Shown here: piece after piece, positions 30,350-41,029 of the stretch
Layout: each line of letters starts with the position of its first letter
Numbering within the stretch: the first letter of the stretch is position 1
NCBI GenBank assembly: GCA_033816765.1
Contig: CM066298.1
Location: 1,364,001-1,428,000, forward strand
Direction: 5' to 3'
DNA: 64,000 nt
From: Nothopassalora personata
Taxonomy: Eukaryota > Ascomycota > Dothideomycetes > Mycosphaerellales > Mycosphaerellaceae
Notes under the pieces: model-generated
The model's input: the letters and a program-made list of their open reading frames with translations, nothing else
Database searches by the model: none
Told to the model about the DNA's origin: nothing
Program-made: the position numbers and the translations under genes

Positions 30350-31190
30350 CCTTATTATACTCGCCCCGTAGGGCTAGTAGTAAGAAGGCCCTATCGGCCG
30401 TAGTAGTATTAATGTTTCTAGCCTATAGGAACTATAACTACGGTTAGTATAGGACACGTATATAACACGTATATTACTTATAGCACGGCCGAGCTCGAAG
30501 AGCCTATTAAGGGCCCTATTCTACTCTTACTATAGAACTACGGACGTAGTAGCGGCGGCGGATGAGGGGGTAGCAGTAGTAGAGGCGCCGGCGAAGCGTA
30601 CGCGGGTATCCCCTATACGCTTATTCTTATAGGTAGAGAACTGCCTCTTAGCCTAGGAGGAGGTTAGCCGATTTATATAGGGAGCGATAGTACGCCGTAT
30701 ACGGCGAGCGTAGGGAGCGCTAGCGAGGCGTAGCACTTACCTCTAGGATCTACTCGCCTAGCTAGGCGTAGAGCTCGTGCTACTAGTCTAGAGCATCCTA
30801 CTCTTATTTAGTAATAGGGTTACTAAGCCCCTAGGTAAGCTTATTACGCTAGGCGCGAGCGGCGCGTAGGCGAGCTACTAGCTACGCGATAGCGACGCTA
30901 GTGTTACTAACGTAGGGGTACCTAATGTCTCTATAGCGCCTATACTTCTTAAGTAACTCGCCGGTAGTAATACTATTATACGTATCCTACTCGTCTACTA
31001 TACTGTTAGTAAGCGTATCGTAAGCGAAGAGCGTAGCGAATACTTACTAGCTATAAAGTACGGGAGGTACCGTATATATATCTTAATATCTATACCTAGG
31101 CGCCTAGCTAGTAAGGACTTGGGGGTCTACGGCCCTAGTACGCTAAACTTACGCTTCGCTAGCGTATCTAGTGCGCTAAGCGCGCTAGAC
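30350..31190 (-). pseudogene. Antisense ORF downstream of Gypsy-B pol, unrecognised
   Basis: On the minus strand an ATG near 31190 begins a frame of about 280 codons in which the stops are nearly all TAG/TAA, as expected for a RIP-mutated gene. It is rich in Leu, Arg, Ala and Tyr. I see no Cys cluster. Its position, antisense and 3' of pol, is like that of the antisense ORF in Gypsy-C. Confidence 0.4.
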
Positions 31191-31606
31191 ATCTATGCTA
31201 GTAGTACTAGTAATAGTATTAGTAGTACTAATAGGCCCCCTATAAGGGCCTCCTAGCGGAGCTAGTCTTAGATAGCTTCCTCTAAAGCTATAGTAGTACT
31301 AGCGGGTCGCTAGATAGTCGCTAGCGAGGAGCAGTAGATCGCTAGTAGTGCGGGTGTAGTGCGCTACGAGAACGTAGTAAAAGGGAAAAGAAGGAAAAGA
31401 AGGGAGAGGGTACGCTTCTTAAACCCTCGAGTTAGTTAACCCGGTAACTATAACTTTATACCTACCTATACTACGATAACGACACGTACGAGACCCGTAG
31501 GCGGGTCGTATAGTAACGGAATCTACGAGAAGTAGATAGATTACTTACATAGAAACCTCCTAAAGCCGCGAGCTAAGGGTAGCTCGTCCTAGAAGGGGAG
31601 GCAGTT

Positions 31607-31787
31607 ATAAGGGCAGCCTATAGCTAACCCTTACATATAATACGGCTATACCCGGCTTAGTATGCCGCACGTAACGCGTATGCGTATACTAGGAGACGCG
31701 TATAGCGTCGATAGAAGAAAGTAAGCTTTAGTTTATCTACGATTAGAAGATCGTAGGCGTACTATACATTACGACATCCCCTTTAGC
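31607..31787 (-). repeat. Inverted LTR-like repeat, left arm
   Basis: The reverse complement of this stretch (starting AAAGGGGATGTCGTAATG) matches 39012-39191 with RIP-type differences. Both arms begin with a purine run and then a sequence like an LTR start. The arms point in opposite directions on either side of Gypsy-C. Confidence 0.65.
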
Positions 31788-32191
31788 TATTACGGAATGA
31801 TTTCTATAGACCCTAGAATTATAACGATAAAACGAACACGTAACTTATCCTACCTAAGCGCTTAGACTTAGGGCGATTAGACTGCTTATGCTTAGACTAA
31901 TTAGACTGCTTATACTTAGAATAATTAGACTAATTACCGAGATCTACGAACCTCCTTTATATTTAGGAACGCTAAGAACCCCTTATAGTTTCGAAGCGTT
32001 TAACTTACTGTTTGATATTACTATTTAGAATATACTATAACCTAACCTCTACCTTACTACTACTTAGTCTTTACAAGACAAGATAGCTACTACTTTATTA
32101 CTCTCCCTTAACTTCTTATCGGCCCGAGAATAAACCTAATTAAGCTTGTCTTCTTAACTTGTAATATTATTAGGTTATACTAAACCTAATA
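31788..32191 (+). repeat. Gypsy-C 5' LTR
   Basis: Matches 38382-38785 over 404 bases with scattered RIP-type transitions. It contains three short internal repeats of a GCTTATACTTAGA/TAATTAGACT type. Confidence 0.85.
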
Positions 32192-32239
32192 GCTTTAAAC
32201 GCCCTCTACGATAGGAGACCGATAGAGTAAACGGGGAAC

Positions 32240-33250
32240 ACCCGCCCCTAGTAAAGCAAGTAGAGCCCGACGACCTTAGACCGCGAACGATACTATTAAT
32301 GCCTTAGCTACTTATATAGGTAACGATACCCTTAAGGTTAGTAAGCTAGAATACTACTATAGCGACCGAGACAAGTTCGACACTTAGGTCTCTTAGATAG
32401 ACATATACTTCTTATTTAACTCTATGCCTAAGAACCTTAAGCCTATCTTTACTACTACCTTTTTAAGAGGACGAGTACAACATTAGGTTAAACTATTCCT
32501 TAGGAAATACCTAGACAGCAACGGAGAAGACAATGCCGACGGAATCTTTAGGTTATATAACTATCTTAAGCATGCTATAAAGAGCGTCTTTAGTGTCTCT
32601 AATAAGATTACTACTACCGTTCGTATTATTTAGCATTTAACCTAGAAGACATCTACTACCGAATATACTGCTAAATTCTAGGAATACGTGTAACTTACCG
32701 ATTAGGACGACGAAGCACTTTAAGTTATATACCGGAGAGGACTAAAGGAGCATATAAAGAACGAGTTAATAAGGAACAGTCGGAAGATCGATAGCTTAGG
32801 CGACCTCGTTAGAGTTACGATTAATCTTAACGATAAGCTCTACGAGAGAGCTATAGAACGACGATACGATTCTAAGGTATCCGGAAAGGCTAGATATACA
32901 CTAGGCTATAATAACCGTAATAGAGGCTTCTACGACAACTATAATAATAAGCCTAGGGATAAACCGTACTACGGACTATGGCTAATAGAACTCGACGTTA
33001 CCGAGAAACGTCGTAAGATTAGGAATAGTAACGGGAATAGAGCATCCCGGAGTTCGAAAGAAATACGAACTTACTACGGATGTAGTAAACCTAGCTACCT
33101 AGTAAGGGACTACCGCGATAAGAATATAGTACGCCGCGAACAGTTTAATATAATACAACCCCGAACTAGTAAATCTAAGAGTAGCGCTAGATCTTAAGGA
33201 GATACCGACTATACTCGGAGAGTAGGGGAGAGAGCTAGTAATAGAAGTAC
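32240..33250 (+). pseudogene. Gypsy-C gag, RIP-inactivated
   Basis: The translation shows a gag-like capsid region (LEYYYSDRDKF near 32350, FLRGR near 32465). Near 33070 is a zinc knuckle whose first and last Cys are now Tyr (YYGCSKPSYLVRDY pattern). Stops are TAG/TAA. Confidence 0.65.
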
Positions 33251-33299
33251 GGCGCCTCTCCTCGACCCCTTAGAAGGACGAGGAGGATACTATAGGTAG

Positions 33300-36200
33300 T
33301 AAATAGTAGTTATTCTATTTAATACGAAGAACTAACTACGATAGTTTAACATAATAATACGAAGAGTCGACTACGAGATCGAATCCGAGTCTCGAAACAG
33401 TTATAGAAGCCTTTATTAGCGATTCTGTTACTAAGACTCGTGTTAAGTTTACTACGCCGCGAAGTTAGGCGTAGGGTATTAGCCTTAATAACCGAGAGGA
33501 ACCCTAGGAGCGACGCATAGGCAAAACGCTACGCTCCGAGAAGTAGACATCGACGAGTCCTACTTTAACGACGATAGAAGCAATAAGGAAAACTAGGACC
33601 TAGGATAGAACGGATCGTAGTTACCGGAACTATAGGAAGAAAGTTAAGGAACTACCGGGCTAGATACTATCGAAGAAGATTAGGATCCGGAAGAATTAAG
33701 CGAAGAAGATTCCTCCGAAGGAGAAGAGAGCGATACTAACGACGGCAATAAACAACTAACCTTTACGATTAACGTACCTAAGAAATTATATAATATAATC
33801 GTATACCTATAAAGAAGGTACGAGGAATTCCTACCTAAGATAGGCGGACGAAGGATACTATACTCTATTAAGTTTAATAAGATACTTTACACCCTACGAG
33901 GCATAGCCTAGGGATACCTACTTATAGAAACAACCGAGAATCTAGTAACCGCTATTATAGAACGACTACCGATAGGGAGCCGAATAATAGGAACCGGATA
34001 TCTTATACCGTTAGGAACATTTATATTGAATAAATTACGTAACGTAGTATAACACGTACGCGCACTCTACTTAGAAACGTAGAAGATCTAGGAACGTTAC
34101 TAAATGTAGGTATAGATATAGAAAGGCTCGCGCTAGGTTCAAGCGAAGGCCTCGAGACACGAAGCACGACGTTCTATATACGAATAGGGAAAAGGATTAA
34201 CTCCCTAGGAATAAGCGACTAAAGGGAGTTATATAACATAGAAAAGGCTTAAGCATTACTAACGATAATAGTGTTTCGAACTAAGATTATCGTTAACGGG
34301 TATAAGACAGATACTATAATAGATTCCGGAGTAAGCGGGAACTTTACCTCCGAATTATTTATTATAAGACATAGGATCGCTACCTATAAGAAGAAAGAGG
34401 ATTATAAATTAATTACGGTAGACGGATTATCCTTACCTAGTATAGAGCGCGAGACGATACCGCTACTACTTACTATCTAACGGCACTACGAGGAGATTAT
34501 CTTAGATGTTACTAACATAGCTAGTTATAACATCGTACTAGGTATGCCTTAGTTAAGAAAGTATAATCTAGTGATCGACTAGAGAAAAGGAGTACTTACA
34601 TTTAGGGAATGCGACTACGTTATTAACATTTAGCCTACGTAGCGGTAGCGTTCGCTAGTAGATAAGGTAAAGAGACAGCTAAATAGGATATAGCTTACGC
34701 CGAATAGAAGGATAGAAGAACTACCTTCGACCGGGATAGACACTAGCGTAGGGCCGCCGGGTTACGAAGTTACTAGTAGTAATAGAAGTAACGTACTATC
34801 GAAGAATACTAACATCTTAGAGTTAAGTATTCCTAAGGAGTATCGTAAGTAGTCGCGACTCTTTAAAGAGGAAAGAGGTAAGGATGCCTTACCTAAGTAC
34901 TAACTATAGGATTATAAGATAAACATTTAGCTAGGGAAAGAGCCTCTATAGGGACCCCTATATTAAATGTCTAAGAAAGAGCTATAGACCCTACGAGAAT
35001 AGCTAAAGGAGAAGCTAGCTAAAGGATAGATAAGAAGATCTACCTTAAGTATAGGAACTCTATATATGTTCGTTCTAAAAGCAAACGGGAAGTTGCGACT
35101 CGTATAAGACTATAGGAAGTTAAACGAGATTACGATTAAGAACCGATACCCGCTACCTAACATCGAAGAAGCGTAAGATAGATTAACCGGATTAGACTAG
35201 TACACGAAGATTAACCTACGAGATGCCTTCTACGCTATACGGATAGTAGAAGGAGAAGAATAGAAAACCGCCTTTAGAATAAGATACGGACTTTACGAAT
35301 TCTTAGTTATACTAATAGGATTAACTAACGCACCCGTATCCTATTAGGACCTTATTAACGAAACACTTAGAGACCTACTCGACGTATACGTTATCGCTTA
35401 TATAGACGACATATTGGTCTATACGAAAGGATCCCTTTAGAATTACATAAAGTAAGTCTAGGACGTATTCGAACGACTTACGCGTTTAGGGTTTAAGACA
35501 GTACCCGAGAAATGCAAATTCTATAAGAAAGAAGTTAAATTCTTAGGCTTTATTATTAGCACTATAGGGATAACGATCGACCCTACGAAGACATAGTTAA
35601 TTAGAGAATAGCTAGAACTAAAAACAGTTAAGGACGTACAATTATTCCTTAGACTAGCGAACTACAACCGGAAATTTATTAAGGACTACGTAAAGACAGT
35701 AGCACTAATAACGATGCTTACGAGAAAAGACGTTACCTAGAAATAGGGAAAGGAACAGATTAAAGCGTTTAAGAAACTTAAGGAACAATGCGCTTTAGCC
35801 CCTACGCTTCGACTATTCGATAGTAGTAAGGAAGTCTATATCGAGACCAATACGTCTAATATAGCAATAGGCGCGTGTCTAATATAGACACACGATAGGT
35901 AGAGACACCTAGTAGCCTATTATTCCCGGAAAATAACTATAGCGGAACAGAACTACGACATCTATAATAAAGAGCTTCTAGCTATTATTACTACTATACA
36001 ATATTAGAGAGTATATATCGAGGGCCTACCGAAGTTAACGATTCTTTCTAACTATAAGAATCTTACGTACTTCACGACGACGAAAGAACTTACCCGAAGG
36101 CAAGCCCGCTAGTCGGAGCTACTAGGGCAATACAAGTTCGAAATTAAATATACTCTAGGAAGAGAGAACGGCCGCGCCGACGCGCTAAGTCGAAGAAGCG

Positions 36201-37580
36201 ACTATATAGAAGGAAAAGAACTAGTGTAACACAAAATATTAAAGATAAACCCCGACGGAAGTCTTAGTGTAAATACGAGAGAATTTAATAACATCGTACG
36301 GATACTAGGCGATAAGGACGAACAATTCCCTATATTGTAAGGAAAATACTAAAGAATTAAGAAGAAGAATATATACGATAACATTACGACGGACTAACTT
36401 ATAGACACCCTAGAACTTTAAAGACAATAGACCTAATATAACGTAGCTTCTTATTCCTATAGATAAGACTTAAGATGTTACGCTATATTAAACAATACGT
36501 ATACTACTAACGAAACAAGGCGGCGAGACATGCAAAATACGGTCACCTACAGTTTAGGACACTACTAATAAAACCATAGGACGAAGTTATAATAGACTTT
36601 ATTACGAAACTCCTACCGTTAAGAGACTAAGTTACGAAATAACTATACGACATAATACTAGTTATAGTTAATAGACTTATAAAATACGTACACTTCATTC
36701 CTACATTAGAGATATATAATATAGAGCAGCTTAGATACCTCGTACTAGATAGACTTATCCGATACTACGGATTCCCTTAAGCGTTTATAACGGATAGAGA
36801 TAAGCTATTTACATCGAACTACTAGAAGACGCTTATAGGAACGATCGGAATTAAATATAAGCTGTTAATAGTATATTATCCGGAGATAGACGGATAAACC
36901 GAAAGGATAAACTAAACGCTAGAACAATACCTACGACACTATATTAACTATATATAAGACAACTAGGTTTTATTACTGCTACTAGCGCAGATTGCACTAA
37001 ACAACTACAAATTAGAGACAACTTGAACGATACTATTTTATACAAACTTTAGGAAAGATTCTAACCTATTCGGAACACCTAGATCCTATCTATAAGCCGA
37101 AAGAGCGATCGTAACGACGGACACTCTTAAGGAAGTGCATAAAGAAACACGCGAGGCAATCGAAGATGTATAATATAAACTATCTTAGTAACGGTAAGAC
37201 ACGAGAAAAATAGCACCTCTACTAAAAGAGGGGGATAAGGTCTATCTCCTTATAAAAAACTTAAGAATAAGAAGATAGACTAAGAAACTAGATTACGTTA
37301 AGGTCGGACTATTTTTTATCAATAAAGTTATAGGACTAGTTAATTACCGCCTACGACTACTACTAGACGTAAAAATCCACCTAGTCTTCTACATCTCTAA
37401 GTTAGAACCCGTAGACGCCGAAACACCCTACTAGGAAAGCTTCTACTTCGAGCTAGAAGTAGAAAACGAATTTAAAGTCGAAAGAATCCTAGATAAGAAA
37501 GGTTAGCGATACCTTATTAAGTAGAAAGGATACGACGAATTAGAAAATACCTAGGAACTAAAACAAAACCTATAAAACTG
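33300..37580 (+). pseudogene. Gypsy-C pol, RIP-inactivated
   Basis: A protease fragment with Ile-Asp-Ser-Gly is still open at 34271-34480. The RT active site AYIDDILVYT is at about 35398-35427, with catalytic residues intact. RNase H, an integrase core (TDRDKLFTSNY, near 36790) and a chromodomain remnant (ERILDKKG, then KGYDELENT, near 37485-37550) follow. The ORF is interrupted many times by TAG/TAA. Confidence 0.8.
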
Positions 37581-37656
37581 TTAGCAAAAGATCCGACAAT
37601 ACTAAAAATAGGTCCGCCGATATAACTAATAACAATCGATCTCTCGGCCGACGAGC

Positions 37657-37729
37657 GACTAGGGTAGGAATCGAACCTACGACCTTAAGAGTATAGACAG
37701 CTTACGCTCTACTACTAAGCTACCTAGCC
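37657..37729 (-). tRNA. RIP-altered tRNA-like sequence inside Gypsy-C (probably a tRNA pseudogene)
   Basis: On the minus strand 73 bases can fold with a 7-bp acceptor stem (GGCTAGG with CCTAGTC, one G-T pair), a D arm (GCTTAGTAGTAGAGC) and a 5-bp T stem with loop TTCGATT (GTAGG/CCTAC). The anticodon arm pairs poorly (TAAG/CTTA with a long loop), so I assign no isotype. RIP changes probably account for the wobble and mispairs. It lies between pol and the antisense ORF, on the strand of the latter. Confidence 0.55.
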
Positions 37730-37759
37730 GATTAATAAGAATAGGGACACAACTTATAA

Positions 37760-38265
37760 ATAAATACCCTAATAAGTCTCTACCCCTAGGGACTCGCCCT
37801 AAGGCTCCGCTCTAGAAAGCGCCGCCTAGTCGTTTACGGGCATCTCTAGGATATCCGAGAAAGAAACTAGCGAAGGCGATACCTCTACCCCCGACGCCCG
37901 CTTAAGAGACGCTAGCTCCTCGCGCGCCTCTTCCTCCTCGAGCTCCTCTAACTCCTTAGCGACGGTATCGTCGGTACGACGCTTAGCTAATCGTAGCTGT
38001 TTCTAAAGACGGATCTTACGCATCTTTAGCCGCACCTCCTCCTCTTTAATCCTCTTAAGCTCTAGCTTAAGATTATTGCGCGAATCGCGAAGACGTTCCT
38101 ACTCCGGACGAGAAAGACGTACATCGTAATCCTTATAGTCTTTTCGAATATAGGCCGAACACTTTCTAGACCGAGAACCTACGATACACTTTACTACTAC
38201 GCCCGAGGATCGAGACTTCTAACAATTCGTACATAGAGCTATTTTGATACTAGAAATTTTAGTAT
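37760..38265 (-). pseudogene. Antisense Cys-rich coiled-coil ORF of Gypsy-C
   Basis: On the minus strand the frame reads CTNC, a basic stretch, two further Cys (KCIV and RKCSAY), then RLSRPE*ERLRDSRN and about 80 residues of Leu/Glu/Lys/Arg-rich heptad-like sequence, ending in an acidic and Ser/Pro region. Four in-frame stops are TAG at likely Trp/Gln codons. The layout (Cys cluster, coiled coil, acidic tail, antisense to gag-pol, next to the 3' LTR) matches the intact ORF at 1978-2563, though the Cys spacing is not fully preserved. Confidence 0.65.
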
Positions 38266-38370
38266 CCTAAGTAAGTCGTTAACGGCGTTTATAGGAGGAA
38301 GAAGATATAGTTAACTATTACTACAAGAAATAATAACGGCTTAAGAAGCTTTAGGACGAAGCTAGGCTAA

Positions 38371-38381
38371 GAAGGGGATAG
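38371..38381 (+). other. Gypsy-C polypurine tract
   Basis: GAAGGGGATAG directly precedes TGTTACGG of the 3' LTR. Confidence 0.7.
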
Positions 38382-38785
38382 TGTTACGGAATGATTCCTA
38401 TAGACCCTAGAATTATAACGATAAAACAAACACGTAACTTATCCTACCTAAGCGCTTAGACTTAGGGCGATTAGACTGCTTATGCTTAGACTAATTAGAC
38501 TGCTTATGCTTAGAATAATTAGACTAATTACCGAGATCTACGAATCTCCTTTATATTTAGGAACGCTAAGAACTCCTTATAGTTTCGAAGCGTTTAACTC
38601 ACTATTTAATATTACTGTTTAGAATACACTATAACCTAACCTCTGCCTTACTACTACTTGGTCTTTATAAGACAAGACAGCTACTGCTTTATTACTCTCC
38701 CTTAACTTCTTATCGGCCCGAGAACAAACCCGATTAAGCTTGTCTTCTTAACTTGTAATATCATTAGGTTATACTAAACCTAACA
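38382..38785 (+). repeat. Gypsy-C 3' LTR
   Basis: 404 bases, TGTTACGG...CCTAACA, the partner of 31788-32191. Confidence 0.85.
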
Positions 38786-39011
38786 ATAGCCTTACGGCCC
38801 TTACAACTACTTAATCTCCCGCTATATCTCCTACTCTTTAATCTTAGCCCTTAAGGTCTCTCTTCTTATAACTAGGGCTACGCGACGTACCTACTACTAT
38901 ACTCTTAGGCTTAGGAGGGGCGTAGGCGACTTACCGTTTCGCGCGTTACGATTAGGCTCTATAGTATATATAGATTATAATAAGGGTAAGCTTTAGAACT
39001 ATACTAACTAT

Positions 39012-39191
39012 AAGGGGATATTATAATATATAGTACGCCTATAATCTTCTAATTATAGATAAACTAAAGCTTACCTTCTTCTATAGACGCTATATACGTC
39101 GCTTAGTATACGTATATACGTTACGTACGGCTTACTAAGCCGGACCTAGCCGTATATTATATATAAGAGTTAGCTATAGGCTACCCTTATA
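39012..39191 (+). repeat. Inverted LTR-like repeat, right arm
   Basis: Matches the reverse complement of 31607-31787, beginning with AAGGGGATATTATAATATATAG. Confidence 0.65.
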
Positions 39192-39600
39192 CTAGCTAAG
39201 GTAGATTTAGTAATTGAATTTAATAATTTAAGTAGATAACGAACGATATAATATAATAGAATAACTCCCTTAATTTAAACCTATAACCTTATATATTTAT
39301 TAGTAGATATAGTAGTTATATACTAAAGTAATCTATATAATTAGACTACCTTAGCTATTCTACTAATACCTTATATTAATTATAACCTAATATATAGGTT
39401 TACACATAGTACTAGTATAAGGACTTAGTAAGAATAAATAGTAGGAGGTAAGCTTAGGTATATAGCCTTACCTAAATATAACTAACTTAGTAGCCTACTA
39501 TAGTAGCTTATAATAGAGCTAAAGAATATAGCATAAGAACACTAACGTCACTATAATAGGTAATAGGGGGGGATATAGCCTAAGAGGATTGCACGATCAT
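39192..39600. other. AT-rich, RIP-mutated edge of the transposon island
   Basis: Very TA-rich sequence with no recognisable gene. The composition changes to normal near 39580, after a purine run GGTAATAGGGGGGATA at 39559-39574 that may be the end of another element. Confidence 0.5.
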
Positions 39601-41029
39601 ATAGAAATTAGCTCATTTACCTACAAGCTGCACGAGCTGAGGGAGTGTGTCACGATCTAGTGCAATTAGGCTGAAAGCTTGAGATCCAATCACGTGACTA
39701 GATTGGTCATTTACTTACACCTGTTCTTTTCAAGCACATACAGTCGAAGATAGACACATGCAATACACTATCTGCTTCTGAACCGGTCCTTCAACCAATC
39801 AATATATGAGCCCAAGCAAGTGAATGACTCAACCAACAATCAGCCTGCTAACCAATAACCATCACGCGTCACTAAGCCCTCTCCACTTCCCCGAGCACCA
39901 CTTCCCGAGCACCACTTGCCCCGAGCACCACTTCCCCGCCCTAGCGCCACCTACCGCCGACGAATTTGATGGCCCAAACACTCCAAATCGCACCTCGAAA
40001 CCCCTAAACCTATGTATGGTTCCAAGGCAAGTAGCAACGTGCGAGTGGGCCGCAGGCCTAGGTTGTGTACCCTAAAGCACATAAAACGAAGGTTGTTACC
40101 ATGTTGGTGTTTAATTGATTGATTATTCCATTTTCGTGCTATGTGAGTCAAAGACTATGCAGCACGGCTTGGCGTAATCGCCAAGCCACCCTAAGGCCCC
40201 CCTAGGGGTTGATGTACCTTTCGCCTCACTAGATACAAAGGATTTTTGAATGATGTTGGTGTGTTTGATAAGATTTGATTGAGATTCCATTCGGAAGTGG
40301 TGCTGCTGCGGCGAAGTAGTGCTCGGGGAAGAAGTGAAGAGGCCTTCTGCACGATCAGTTTCGGGCTTCGAAGCCGGAGTTCATCTATATAAGACGCTTC
40401 ACCACCTGCTACCGGCAACTCGCGGGTGATGGTCCCTGCAACCTGTTTTGTGGTGAACGTCATCTGTATGAGACGACGACATCACTCGCCCACACTGTCT
40501 GGCTACAACGGACTGTAGGTATCTGTCAGACAAAGTCAGGGGGGTAATCCAATCGTCGTCGGGCAAGGATGCACGGACGAGACCGAATGTCCTGCTTGCG
40601 TTACGAGATTCCCTTAGCGTGCTTTGTTGTCGTTTAGCGTACTTTGTTGTCGTTGTGTCGTTGTCGGCGTAGTCTCGAGAGGGCGGAACTTCTTCTATCG
40701 TTGAGAAAATATATGGGACATCCCTATAGACCCTCGTGTACTTACTAGCAGTTTTTTTTTGAACGCTACAGGCGTAGAAATATCGAAGAATCTAGAGTGT
40801 CGAGTCGTAGAGTCTGGAGTCGATAGACTAGAAAGCCCTTGCTAGCGCATAATAATATTCACTACAGGCCTATTAATATGGCCCAGATTGCACAAGCGCC
40901 TCGAAAGCCTTGCGCGGCCTTGTCTGATACCTGCCGCATACTGGTAACAAAGCTAACAGGATAAGTTTCTTACTCCCATCATTACAGATCCTAACAAACA
41001 ATCCACTCCTTTTCACACTCCTTTCAAAA
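39601..41029. other. Island-gene transition, no gene seen
   Basis: Non-RIP sequence upstream of the metallopeptidase gene. It holds three imperfect copies of a CCCGAGCACCACTTCC motif near 39890-39940 and a 142-bp SINE/LINE remnant (40111-40252). A short T run lies at 40751-40759. I find no convincing ORF. Confidence 0.4.
40111..40252 (-). mobile_element. Short copy of the SINE/LINE 3' end
   Basis: Bases 40117-40173 match 16085-16141 and both start with the same TTGATTGATTATTCCATT tail. ATGTTGGTGT occurs on both sides (40101-40110 and 40253-40262), a plausible 10-bp target duplication. Confidence 0.5.

Larger units (their letters stand above)
31788..38785 (+). mobile_element. RIP-degraded Ty3/Gypsy element (Gypsy-C) with antisense ORF and tRNA-like sequence
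   Basis: Two 404-bp LTRs (31788-32191 and 38382-38785), beginning TGTTAC (left copy TATTAC) and ending CCTAACA (left copy CCTAATA), bound a 6998-bp element. Flanks are TTAGC on the left and ATAGC on the right, a probable 5-bp duplication with one mismatch. It has gag, protease, RT, RNase H, integrase and chromodomain on plus, then a tRNA-like sequence and a Cys-rich ORF on minus, then a polypurine tract (GAAGGGGATAG). Confidence 0.85.

Noticed and set aside
39824..40075. 83-codon ORF as a small secreted protein
   Set aside because: No signal peptide, low-complexity His/Pro repeats from a short DNA repeat, no promoter context.
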